A stretch of DNA of 18,501 bases. It comes from Chloroflexota bacterium. Lineage in GTDB: Bacteria > Chloroflexota > Ktedonobacteria > Ktedonobacterales > Ktedonobacteraceae. Under the pieces are notes generated by a model. The model searched no databases. It was given only the letters and a program-made list of their open reading frames with translations, and was not told the DNA's origin. Every line of letters begins with the position of its first letter. The stretch's first letter is position 1. Below, one piece after another: positions 7,250 to 14,884 of the stretch. The stretch is taken from NCBI GenBank assembly GCA_005879655.1, contig VBJK01000032.1:1-18501 (forward strand). Reading direction: 5' to 3'. A program made the position numbers and the translations under genes.

Positions 7250-9289
7250 GTGCAACAGAGTACTCAAACAACACAAGCAACTCATCATCTTCAGGATGCA
7301 AGCACCGCAACGCACTGCCCCTATTGTGCATTTCAGTGTGGAATGCATCTGAGCGGTACCCGTGAACAAGCTGTAGCCGATGGTAACAAGGCATTTCCGG
7401 TCAATAAAGGCGGCTTATGCATTAAGGGTTGGAGCGCTCCCGCTACGCTCAATCATCCTGAACGTCTTCTTACACCACTTGCTCGTGAGGTTGATGGGAG
7501 TTTTACGCCCATTTCCTGGGATGAGGCTCTTGCTAGAATTGTACAAAAGATACACTATGTGCAAAGCCTCTATGGACATCATGCAATAGGTATCTTCGGT
7601 GGGGGTGGCCTAACCAATGAGAAGGTGTACTTGCTTGGTAAATTTGCACGTGTAGCGCTAAGAACGGCCAATATTGACTATAATGGCCGTTTTTGTATGT
7701 CATCAGCGGCGGCTGCTGCCAACAAAGCCTTTGGCATTGATCGCGGCTTGCCGTTTCCGCTTGAAGATATTCCGCAGGCTGAAGTGGTGATGCTCATTGG
7801 TAGCAATATCGCCGAGACGATGCCGCCCATGATGCAATATCTCGATGCTCAGCGCAATCGTGGCGGGCATCTGATTACCGTTGATCCACGCATCACGACA
7901 ACTGCTCAGGCGGCCACCTTACACTTGAGCCTCACACCAGGGACGGATGCTGCGTTGGCCAATGGCCTGTTGCATATACTCATTCGCGATGATCTGCTAG
8001 ATGAAGAGTATATTAGAGAGCGCACGGAAAGTTTCGAGCAGGTCAAGGCGTTGGCTGCCACGTATTGGCCAGAGCGCGTAGAGCGCATTACAGGTGTACC
8101 AGAGAAAAAACTGCTGCAAGCTGCGCGTATGCTGAGTAGAGCAAAGTCAGCGATGATTCTGACGGCTCGTGGCGCGGAACAACAGCATCAGGGAGTAAAT
8201 AATACGCTCGCCTTTATTAATGTTGCGCTCTCTCTGGGACTGGTAGGCAAGCCGTATAGTGGTTATGGCTGCTTAACGGGTCAGGGCAACGGCCAGGGTG
8301 GACGTGAGCATGGGCAGAAGGCTGATCAACTGCCTGGCTATCGCAAGATTGATGATCCAGCGGCCCGCCAACATATCGCGCAGGTCTGGGGTATTGACGA
8401 GCATGAATTGCCAGGTCCTGGGAAGTCTGCCTATGAGATGCTCAATGCATTAGGGCAAGAGGGCGGTGTACGAGCGTTACTGGTGATGGGGTCAAATATT
8501 GTGGTCTCTGTCCCTAACGCGCTACATATAGAGGAACGTTTGAAACAGCTCGACTTTCTCGTTGTAGGCGATTTCTTCCTCTCGGAGACAGCCCGACTAG
8601 CCGATATTGTGTTGCCGATGGCGCAGTGGGCCGAGGAGGAAGGGACGATGACTAATCTGGAAGGTCGTGTTATCTTGCGCCAGCGTGCCTTCGCGGCTCC
8701 AGCGGAGGTGCGCAATGAGCTTGAGGTCTTGTGCGAGCTGGCGCAACGTCTGGGTAAGGGACAATACTTCCAGTTTGCTGATGCACGCCAGGTTTTTGAA
8801 GAGTTGCGTAGAGCGAGTGCTGGTGGTCCCGCCGACTATGCTGGGATTACCTATGAGAAGATCATTGCGCAAAATGGCATCTTCTGGCCCTGTCCGCATG
8901 AGGAACATAGCGGCACACCGCGTCTCTTCCAGGACAGCTTTCCCACGCCAACGGGTCGTGCCCGCTTCCATGTGACACGGCATCAAGCACCAGCTGAGGA
9001 CATCAGCCGTGACTACCCGCTATACCTCACAACCGGACGCAATCTCGCCCAGTATCAATCTGGTACGCAAACGCGCCGTGTTGGGCGTCTGCTGGAGATG
9101 GCGGCTGAGCCACCGGTAGAGGTCCATCCCACGACAGCACGCTCTTATCATCTGGCCAACGGTGATATGGCGAAGCTAACAGGGGGGGAACAATCTGTAA
9201 ATCGCTTGACAAACCCTGCACTTGATCCAACAAGCCGCATGCCAGAATTTAAGGTCTGTGCGGTGAAAATCGAGCAGGCAGCACAGTAA
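7250..9289 (+). CDS. nasC: Assimilatory nitrate reductase catalytic subunit (molybdopterin, 4Fe-4S) with an internal in-frame deletion
   Basis: A cytoplasmic Mo-bisMGD enzyme reducing nitrate to nitrite. An N-terminal 4Fe-4S site is formed by CPYCAFQC (Cys23, 26, 30) and GGLCIKGW (Cys57). The Mo ligand is Cys149 in NGRFCMSSA, typical of assimilatory NasC/NarB enzymes. The C-terminal dinucleotide-binding domain begins at YPLYLTTGRNLAQYQSGTQTRR. No twin-Arg signal and no BFD-type 2Fe-2S domain are seen. The domain is abnormal: MAKLT is followed directly by GGEQSVNRLTNPALDP, whereas relatives have about 27-30 residues between these points, including the ...FVPFHW motif. The join lies at 9179-9188, at a run of seven G. 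GTG at 7250 is chosen because GGAG lies seven bases upstream; an in-frame TTG at 7205 would add 15 basic residues. First gene of the operon; nirB follows after 13 bases. Family sure, activity doubtful; NasC versus NarB naming is uncertain. Confidence 0.88.
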   Translation: MQQSTQTTQATHHLQDASTATHCPYCAFQCGMHLSGTREQAVADGNKAFPVNKGGLCIKGWSAPATLNHPERLLTPLAREVDGSFTPISWDEALARIVQKIHYVQSLYGHHAIGIFGGGGLTNEKVYLLGKFARVALRTANIDYNGRFCMSSAAAAANKAFGIDRGLPFPLEDIPQAEVVMLIGSNIAETMPPMMQYLDAQRNRGGHLITVDPRITTTAQAATLHLSLTPGTDAALANGLLHILIRDDLLDEEYIRERTESFEQVKALAATYWPERVERITGVPEKKLLQAARMLSRAKSAMILTARGAEQQHQGVNNTLAFINVALSLGLVGKPYSGYGCLTGQGNGQGGREHGQKADQLPGYRKIDDPAARQHIAQVWGIDEHELPGPGKSAYEMLNALGQEGGVRALLVMGSNIVVSVPNALHIEERLKQLDFLVVGDFFLSETARLADIVLPMAQWAEEEGTMTNLEGRVILRQRAFAAPAEVRNELEVLCELAQRLGKGQYFQFADARQVFEELRRASAGGPADYAGITYEKIIAQNGIFWPCPHEEHSGTPRLFQDSFPTPTGRARFHVTRHQAPAEDISRDYPLYLTTGRNLAQYQSGTQTRRVGRLLEMAAEPPVEVHPTTARSYHLANGDMAKLTGGEQSVNRLTNPALDPTSRMPEFKVCAVKIEQAAQ

Positions 9290-9302
9290 CGGAGATTCAT
9301 GT

Positions 9303-11756
9303 ATGACAAAGAAGCAACGTCTAGTGATTATTGGCAATGGCATGGCTGGCGCTCGCCTCGCTGAGGAAGTGCTAGCACGTCAGGGCAGTGATATATTCGA
9401 TATAGTCGTTTTCGGGACCGAGTCTTATGGAAACTATAATCGCATTCTCCTCTCCGGCGTACTGGCTGGCACTCATGATCCTAAAGATATCTTTATCAAT
9501 CCTTTACACTGGTATAAGGAGCACAGTATTACGTTTCATGCTGGTAGTGCGGTCAACCGTATCGATCGCGCTGCACAGATGGTTTATAGTGAGGATGGCA
9601 AGGCGGAAGCCTACGACAAGCTGGTCATTGCGACCGGCAGTGATCCGTTCGTGCCACCGCTGAAGAACCTCTATCAAGAGGGTGGCCGCTTCAAGACAGG
9701 TGTCTTTGTCTTCCGCACGCTTGACGATTGTGCGGAGATGATCAAAGCTTCTGAGCAGGTCAAGAAAGTTGCCGTCATCGGGGGTGGCCTGCTGGGTCTG
9801 GAGGCGGCGCGTGGTATGCTCAACCGAGGGCTTGAGGTACACGTGATCCACATGCTCCCCCATCTGATGAATATCCAGCTCGATCCTGCTGCAAGCGTGA
9901 TGCTAAAGAAGACGATGCTAGAAATGGGCCTCAACCTGCATTTGGATAAGATGACGGTTGGCGTGGAGGGCGATCAGCAGATTACTGGCCTGGTCTGTAG
10001 TGATGGCTCGGTAATCGAGTGCGATATGTGTATTATGTCAGCGGGCATTCGTCCCAACACAAAATTAGCCAGAGAGGCCGGTCTGCTGGTCGAGCGTGGT
10101 ATCGTCGTTAATGATAGTCTGGCTACCAGTACTGATCCCAACGTCTATGCGCTAGGGGAGTGCGCACAGCATCGCAATCGCGTCTATGGGATTGTCGCGC
10201 CTCTGTGGGAGCAGGCGCGTCTACTGGCTGAGAGACTGACTAATGACGCGTGCGAGAAGATCTATGAGGGTTCACTTGAATCAACCAAATTGAAGGTGAT
10301 GGGTGTGGAATTGGCGGTGATGGGTGTCAAGGACCCGCTAGATGAAAATGACGAGGTGGTTGTCTACTCTGAGCCGTCACGGGGTATCTATAAGAAGTTA
10401 ATTGTACGCGAGGGGCGCATCGCGGGGGCGATTCTGCTTGGTGAGACGCAGACCGCGCCGCGCCTGTTGCAGCTCTTTGATCGCGGCACAACCCTACAGG
10501 AGAATCGCTCAGAGCTGCTCTTTGAGTTATCCGCTGGCGGTGGCAATGCTGCCGATGTGGCAGAACTGCCCGACGAGACGCAGATTTGTAACTGCAATGG
10601 CGTCTCCAAGGGACAGATTGTCTCAGCAGTCAAAGCGGGCAATCGCAGCTTGAAGATGCTCTGTAATGTGACGCGTGCAGGAACCGGTTGCGGATCGTGT
10701 AAGCCACAGGTACAGGCGCTACTAGAATTCGCCTCGGATGGTGTCCTGGCTGAAGATCCCTCCATCCATTACTATGTACCTGGCGTGCCACTGGCGAAGC
10801 CACAATTGATCCAGGCGATCAAAGAGCAGAGATTGCGCAGTGTTTCAGCGGTCTTTAACGCCCTGGCTGGCGGGAAAGAAGATCCAGGCAGCAAGATTGG
10901 TCTCGCATCACTGCTCAAGACCATCTGGGGCAAGGATTACGAAGACGAGCGGGATGCTCGTTTCATCAATGACCGCGTGCACGCCAATATTCAGAAGGAT
11001 GGCACATTCAGCGTAATTCCGCGCATTTATGGGGGTGTCACCTCAGCGGCAGAACTGCGGCGTATCGCTGACGTAGCGGAAAAGTATCAGGTGCCCATGG
11101 TCAAGATCACCGGTGGGCAGCGCATCGACTTGGTGGGCATACCCAAGGATCAGTTGCCAAATGTGTGGAAGGATCTAGGTATCCCGTCAGGTCACGCCTA
11201 TACGAAAGCCTTCCGTACCTGTAAGACCTGCCTGGGTTCCGAATTCTGCCGCTACGGTGTGGGTGATAGTACGGGTCTTGGTGTCAAGATCGAGAAGCGC
11301 TTCCAAGGGATCGAATCGCCACATAAGATGAAGCTAGCGACAACGGGCTGTCCACGCAATTGTTCTGAAGCGACAACCAAGGATCTTGGCGCAGTCGGCA
11401 TTGAAGGCGGCAAGTGGGAAGTCTATATCGGAGGTGCAGCTGGTTCGCGGGTACGCAAGGGCGATATCCTCTGTGTCGTTGACACACACGATGAGGTCTT
11501 GCTCTACATGGGACGCTTTATGCAGTACTACCGCGAGAATGCGAAATACCTGGAGCGTACCTACGATTTCGTCGAACGTCTCGGCATAGAGTTGTTGCGT
11601 AAGCTGCTCGTTGAAGACGCGGAAGGCATGTGTGCTCGCTTAGACCAGGAGATCCAAGCATCCGTCGATGCGTATATCGATCCCTGGCAAGAGGCCAAGG
11701 CTCCCGCAACGCCTACCCAGTTTACCAGCGCATTAGAGCCAGTAGCCAGACTCTAG
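9303..11756 (+). CDS. nirB: Assimilatory nitrite reductase large subunit NirB
   Basis: An 817-residue NAD(P)H-dependent siroheme enzyme that reduces nitrite to ammonium in the cytoplasm. Domains in order: a FAD/NAD(P)-binding oxidoreductase with VIIGNGMAG (8-16) and a second dinucleotide fold VIGGGLLGLEAA (158-169); a BFD-like 2Fe-2S domain with Cys429, Cys431, Cys463 and Cys466 (CNC ... GTGCGSC); a sulfite/nitrite reductase ferredoxin-like domain around 550-630; and the siroheme/4Fe-4S domain with CLGSEFC (643-649) and TTGCPRNC (680-687), giving the four cluster cysteines 643, 649, 683 and 687. Length and all key residues are as expected for full NirB, so it appears intact. The start is ATG 9303 with GGAG (9291-9294) eight bases upstream. 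It is co-transcribed with the nitrate reductase (13-base gap). Its partner nirD lies 287 bases downstream, across a repeat element. Confidence 0.97.
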   Translation: MTKKQRLVIIGNGMAGARLAEEVLARQGSDIFDIVVFGTESYGNYNRILLSGVLAGTHDPKDIFINPLHWYKEHSITFHAGSAVNRIDRAAQMVYSEDGKAEAYDKLVIATGSDPFVPPLKNLYQEGGRFKTGVFVFRTLDDCAEMIKASEQVKKVAVIGGGLLGLEAARGMLNRGLEVHVIHMLPHLMNIQLDPAASVMLKKTMLEMGLNLHLDKMTVGVEGDQQITGLVCSDGSVIECDMCIMSAGIRPNTKLAREAGLLVERGIVVNDSLATSTDPNVYALGECAQHRNRVYGIVAPLWEQARLLAERLTNDACEKIYEGSLESTKLKVMGVELAVMGVKDPLDENDEVVVYSEPSRGIYKKLIVREGRIAGAILLGETQTAPRLLQLFDRGTTLQENRSELLFELSAGGGNAADVAELPDETQICNCNGVSKGQIVSAVKAGNRSLKMLCNVTRAGTGCGSCKPQVQALLEFASDGVLAEDPSIHYYVPGVPLAKPQLIQAIKEQRLRSVSAVFNALAGGKEDPGSKIGLASLLKTIWGKDYEDERDARFINDRVHANIQKDGTFSVIPRIYGGVTSAAELRRIADVAEKYQVPMVKITGGQRIDLVGIPKDQLPNVWKDLGIPSGHAYTKAFRTCKTCLGSEFCRYGVGDSTGLGVKIEKRFQGIESPHKMKLATTGCPRNCSEATTKDLGAVGIEGGKWEVYIGGAAGSRVRKGDILCVVDTHDEVLLYMGRFMQYYRENAKYLERTYDFVERLGIELLRKLLVEDAEGMCARLDQEIQASVDAYIDPWQEAKAPATPTQFTSALEPVARL

Positions 11757-11771
11757 TGCAGCAACAAGAGA

Positions 11772-11990
11772 GGGGGGGTCCAGGGCTTTCAAGTATAGGT
11801 TTTTTGGTAGCGGGGTCCAGGGGCCGTGCCCCTGGCGGGGTTTCAGGGGTGTCCCCTGATTTTCCCTCTCCCCTCGCCCCCTTCGGGGGCGAACAAAAAA
11901 CCTATACTTGAAAGGGGGGGTCCAGGGGGCGAAGCCACCCTGGCAGGGTTTGGGGTGTCCCCAAAATTTCCCAATCCCCAAAAGGTTTTG
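11772..11990. repeat. G-rich palindromic repeat element between nirB and nirD
   Basis: The gap between nirB and nirD is filled by structured G-rich sequence. Two diverged copies in the same direction (about 11812-11865 and 11917-11970) share GGGGTCCAGGGG and GTTT...GGGGTGTCCCC. Between and around them lie perfect 21-bp inverted repeats (11786-11806 and 11894-11914), flanked by the direct repeat GGGGGGGTCCAGGG (11772-11785 and 11914-11927). Inside are three perfect hairpins: 11817-11835, 11843-11859 and 11874-11892. The layout fits a short non-coding mobile element inserted in an older REP-like repeat. No transposase is encoded. Confidence 0.75.
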
Positions 11991-12043
11991 GGATTATGCA
12001 CTAGAGAGACATTGCACAGTAATCCGGGAGGATCAGAGAACAC

Positions 12044-12382
12044 ATGGAACTTGTCACACCTTCACGTACCGTCCGTTACAATCTGGGTCCCGTCAGTCGT
12101 ATTCCATTGGGGGAGGGCCGCACCTATCGCGTTGCTAATAGTGCCGTCGCGGTCTTCCAAACGCGTGATGGTCAGCTCTTTGCCACACAGGCGCTTTGCC
12201 CACATAAGGCAGGTCCACTCAGTGATGGGATTGTTGGCGCGTGCCAGGTCATCTGCCCATTGCACGCGTACAAGTTTGATTTGAGGACTGGTGCAGCGCT
12301 TGGCAACACGTGCGAAGCTTTACAAACATATCCCGTTGCCCTCAATGAGGATGGAGATATTCTTCTGAGCTTGGATCACTGA
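12044..12382 (+). CDS. nirD: Nitrite reductase small subunit NirD (Rieske-type)
   Basis: A 112-residue Rieske [2Fe-2S] protein, the small partner of NirB. The cluster ligands are intact: CPHKAG gives Cys52 and His54, and CPLHAYKFDL gives Cys71 and His74. Length is normal for NirD. It is expected to bind cytoplasmic NirB and to support electron transfer or stability; the exact role of the cluster in NirD varies among species. The start is ATG 12044 with GGGAGG (12026-12031) twelve bases upstream, a slightly long spacing. It is separated from nirB by a repeat element and from hemD by a MITE-like element, which may affect how much of the operon transcript reaches it. Confidence 0.95.
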   Translation: MELVTPSRTVRYNLGPVSRIPLGEGRTYRVANSAVAVFQTRDGQLFATQALCPHKAGPLSDGIVGACQVICPLHAYKFDLRTGAALGNTCEALQTYPVALNEDGDILLSLDH

Positions 12383-12459
12383 GATGGTACTATGTGCGTG
12401 TGAGACATATTTGCCTTGAGTGCGCGTCAATTGTTTGCAGGCAAGCAGTGCATGTTAAA

Positions 12460-12653
12460 CCGTAGCTGCGCAATTTATTGCGCCGTGCACTCATAAAAAC
12501 ACCTGTAGCCGCGCAATAAATTGCGCCAGAGTCACGGGCTAAGCGCCAGAGTCATGAGTGAAGCGCCAGAGTCGTGAGCGAAGACAACAGGCGCAATAAA
12601 TTGCGCAGCTACGGGGTAAATTTCTCAGGGCAAGGCGCAATAAATTGCGCCTT
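12460..12653. repeat. MITE-like element with 25-bp inverted ends and GCGCAATAAATTGCGC palindromes
   Basis: The 314-base gap between nirD and hemD is mostly repeats. Perfect 25-bp inverted repeats lie at 12460-12484 and 12590-12614; their outer ends read CCGTAGC...GCTACGG. The palindrome GCGCAATAAATTGCGC (or its complement) occurs four times: 12468-12483, 12511-12526, 12591-12606 and 12635-12650. The last copy sits in a perfect 10-bp stem (12632-12653). This resembles the widespread GTAG...GCGCAATT-type intergenic palindromes of Chloroflexota and other phyla. No protein is encoded and no clear target-site duplication was seen. The remaining bases 12383-12459 show nothing recognisable. Confidence 0.75.
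12523..12582 (+). repeat. Three tandem 20-bp units inside the MITE-like element
   Basis: Three contiguous 20-base units start with GCGCCAGAGTC and end in AA: 12523-12542, 12543-12562 and 12563-12582. They differ only at a few of the last nine bases. The first overlaps a palindrome copy. There are no spacers, so this is not a CRISPR array. Confidence 0.8.
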
Positions 12654-12696
12654 CACGTGCAGAATCATCAATTTCGTGAGATAGGAATGACTAGCT

Positions 12697-13521
12697 TTGA
12701 AGAAGTTCAATAACGGACGTATCGCCCTACTGGAAGCTCGTATGAGCGGTGAGATGGCTGGCCTGATTAAACGTTACGGTGGGCAGCCATACAGTGTACC
12801 AGCAGTACGCGAAGTTCCTGTTGACAGTAGTGCGCAGGTGGCGACCTTTATTGACCATCTGGTCGAGCAACGTTTACGGGTCGTCGTCTGCTTTACGGGT
12901 GTGGGGGTAACGGCCTTGTTCCGCGAAGCGGAACGTTTGGGACGGCTCCCCACCCTATTGGAGATCTTACAGAAAACAACGGTTGTGTGCCGGGGTCCTA
13001 AGCCAGTAGCCGTGCTCAAACGCTACCAAATACCGATAGCAGCAAGTGCACAGGAACCACACACTACAAATGAGCTGCTTGAGGTCTTGCGGCCACTGGA
13101 TTTGCAAGGGAAAGGTGTTGGTATCGTGCATTATGGCGAGCGCAATGCGCAGGTGATAGAGGCTCTACAACAGAAGGGCGCGTATGCCGAAGAGCTGTGT
13201 CTCTACGAATGGCAACTGCCAGAGGATATCACGCCCCTGCAAACGTTAGTGCGAGAGCTACTCGCGCAAAACGTCGCTGCGGTTGTCTTCACCAGTCAAG
13301 TGCAGGTACGTCATCTCTTCCAGATTGCAACTGACCTGCATGCCAGTCAGGAGCTAATCCAAGCGTTGAATAACAAAACGATCGTCGCCTCTGTGGGTCC
13401 AACCTGTACAGGCGTCTTATATAATTTCGGCGTTACTCCAGATGTTGAGCCAGAGCATCCCAAGATGGGACATCTGGTGAAAGCATTATTTGAGTATATA
13501 CACACATCTTCGTCACCTTAA
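12697..13521 (+). CDS. hemD: Uroporphyrinogen-III synthase (HemD)
   Basis: A 274-residue protein of the HemD fold: two alpha/beta domains joined by linkers, with low sequence conservation as usual. It cyclises hydroxymethylbilane to uroporphyrinogen III, the precursor of siroheme and heme. Evidence includes RIALLEARMSGEMAGLIKRYGG at the start, VVCFTGVGVTALF (63-75), the linker near residue 120, GIVHYGERNAQVIEAL in the second domain, and VVFTSQVQVRHLFQIA with VASVGPTCTGVL near the end. Position next to nirB and nirD points to siroheme supply for nitrite reductase. The start is TTG at 12697, with AGGA ten bases upstream. An ATG at 12687 is out of frame and ends at 12713 after eight residues (MTSFEEVQ), so either the TTG is real or a 1-base shift has damaged the natural start. 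The product is little affected either way. Confidence 0.85.
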   Translation: MKKFNNGRIALLEARMSGEMAGLIKRYGGQPYSVPAVREVPVDSSAQVATFIDHLVEQRLRVVVCFTGVGVTALFREAERLGRLPTLLEILQKTTVVCRGPKPVAVLKRYQIPIAASAQEPHTTNELLEVLRPLDLQGKGVGIVHYGERNAQVIEALQQKGAYAEELCLYEWQLPEDITPLQTLVRELLAQNVAAVVFTSQVQVRHLFQIATDLHASQELIQALNNKTIVASVGPTCTGVLYNFGVTPDVEPEHPKMGHLVKALFEYIHTSSSP

Positions 13522-13531
13522 TTTTAGCGTC

Positions 13532-13614
13532 CGCGTAGCAACAGCCTATGCTGTTGAGGAAAAGTATCCCCCATGTGGGGAAAGCATGATCAATGATCAG
13601 GTTGTTGCTACGCG
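13532..13614 (+). promoter_or_regulatory. Bistable stem-loop in the narK leader (possible riboregulator or palindromic repeat)
   Basis: Arms CGCGTAGCAACAGCC (13532-13546) and GGTTGTTGCTACGCG (13600-13614) pair over 15 bp with one G-U. The same 5' arm can instead form a local 7-bp hairpin, CAACAGC (13539-13545) with GCTGTTG (13550-13556), tetraloop CTAT. Two more small hairpins lie inside: TCCCC/GGGGA (13567-13581) and GATC/GATC. The 3' arm ends six bases before the narK ribosome binding site AGGAG (13621-13625). This could be a two-state RNA switch or a MITE-like repeat. It has no T tract, so it is not a standard terminator. Confidence 0.45.
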
Positions 13615-13635
13615 TGGAGAAGGAGTAATTATCTC

Positions 13636-14839
13636 ATGCATTCGGCAAAACAATCTGGTTCCCCTTCAACTGTTTTGGCGGGGTTTCTGCACTTCGACCT
13701 GTGTTTCACGGTCTGGGTGTTACTAGGAGCATTAGGCGTCTTCATCGTGAAGGACATGCATCTGAATGAGGCCCAAAAAGGGTTGATGGTGGCAATTCCT
13801 GTTCTGAGCGGTTCGATAGCTCGTTTTCCCATTGGTATCTTAGGTGATCGCTACGGTGCTAAAAATGTTGGTATCGGTCTACTTGCATTTCTCTTCATTC
13901 CATTGCTCATCGGCTGGTTGCTGCCTGTCAATTTTCCTGGCATTATTGTTGTTGGCTTGATGCTTGGTACTGCTGGTTCATCCTTCGCGGTTTCCCTCCC
14001 ACTTGCCAGCCGCTGGTATCCCCCAGAGCGCCAAGGCTTAGTGATGGGTCTGGCAGCAGCGGGCAATATTGGTACGGTGGTTGCCAATTTGAGTGCTCCT
14101 TCGCTGGCCAAAGCGTATGGATGGCATAATGTGCTTGGTCAGGCGATGATCCCGTTGGCAATCATACTGGTTGCCTTTATACTACTGGCAAAAGAGAGCC
14201 CGAACCGGCCCAAAGACCTACCGCTGAGTGTGTATATGAAGGCGTTGAGGAGTGCAGATATGTGGTGGTTCTGCATCTTCTATAGCATTACCTTTGGTGG
14301 TTTCGTTGGACTAGGTTCTTTCCTTCCTCTCTTCTTCAATAAGCAATATGGTATTGCTGCTGTGGGGGGGGTACCTGTCTGATAAAATCGGCGGTGTGCG
14401 TATGCTCACGGTGTTGTTCACGGCGGTCGCCCTGCTCTATGCCGCAATCTCATTCCTGTTACCTCTCAGCATTGCATCCTGGCTTATCATTGTCCTGGTC
14501 GGTTGTCTCGGACTAGGCAATGGCTCAATGTTTCAGCTTGTGCCGTTGCGTTTTACCAAGGAAATTGGTGTGGCGACTGGCTTAATTGGTGCTATTGGTG
14601 GTCTAGGTGGCTTTTTCCTACCGAATGTGCTTGGTAGTGCTAAACAGTTCACTGGTTCCTTTACACCGGGTCTGATCAGTCTTGCTGTGGTCTCCTTCCT
14701 TTGTCTAATCCTCTTGCGCGTGCTGGTTGGATTGCATCGTGATTGGCGCTTCTCTTGGAATGATAAAGCTGCTGGCAAAGAGCTGGCTGCTGTAGAGGCA
14801 GCTGCTCTAGAAGAGGAAATTGTGGTAAGCCCAGAATAA
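13636..14839 (+). pseudogene. narK: NarK-type nitrate/nitrite MFS transporter, broken by deletion and frameshift
   Basis: A major facilitator transporter of the nitrate/nitrite porter family for nitrate uptake. The first frame (13636-14382, 248 residues) covers the N-terminal half: FDLCFTVWVLLGALG, RFPIGILGDRYGAKN and GTAGSSFAVSLPLASRWYPPERQGLVMGLAAAGNIGT, the last being the nitrate-signature-like segment. It reaches FFNKQYGIAAV and then ends as GGVPV-stop. The rest continues one frame over from about 14370 as GGYLSDKIGG and runs to 14839, with the second signature GLIGAIGGLGGFFLPNVLG. Intact relatives have about 19 residues between QYGI..V and GGYLSD (a membrane helix), missing here. The break is at eight G (14364-14371). 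Correcting the frame alone would still leave a transporter lacking most of one helix. The start is ATG 13636 with AGGAG ten bases upstream. Last gene before the operon terminator. Confidence 0.85.
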
Positions 14840-14884
14840 GACTTTTTCGACTTTGTGGTTTTCGCTGCTTCTTCCTTTCTTGCT

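Noticed and set aside
7080..7394. Minus-strand frame across the nitrate reductase start
   Set aside because: It overlaps the N-terminal Cys cluster coding region and has no recognisable motif or ribosome binding site.
8597..8986. Minus-strand open frame inside the nitrate reductase gene
   Set aside because: It lies wholly within a strongly supported coding region and has no family resemblance or ribosome binding site.
11630..12284. Several overlapping frames across the nirB-nirD gap
   Set aside because: They are Gly/Pro-rich translations of the G-rich repeat element and extend into nirB or nirD in wrong frames.
12461..12653. Repeats that might form a CRISPR array
   Set aside because: The 20-bp units are directly adjacent without spacers, the palindromes are irregularly spaced, and there are no cas genes.
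13532..13614. Cloverleaf-like fold that might be a tRNA
   Set aside because: A 7-bp outer stem with three inner hairpins can be drawn, but there is no T-loop TTC motif, no plausible anticodon arm and no tRNA spacing.
14364..14371. G8 tract as a phase-variation switch of narK
   Set aside because: Changing the tract by one base restores the frame but not the missing helix, so a simple on/off switch is unlikely.
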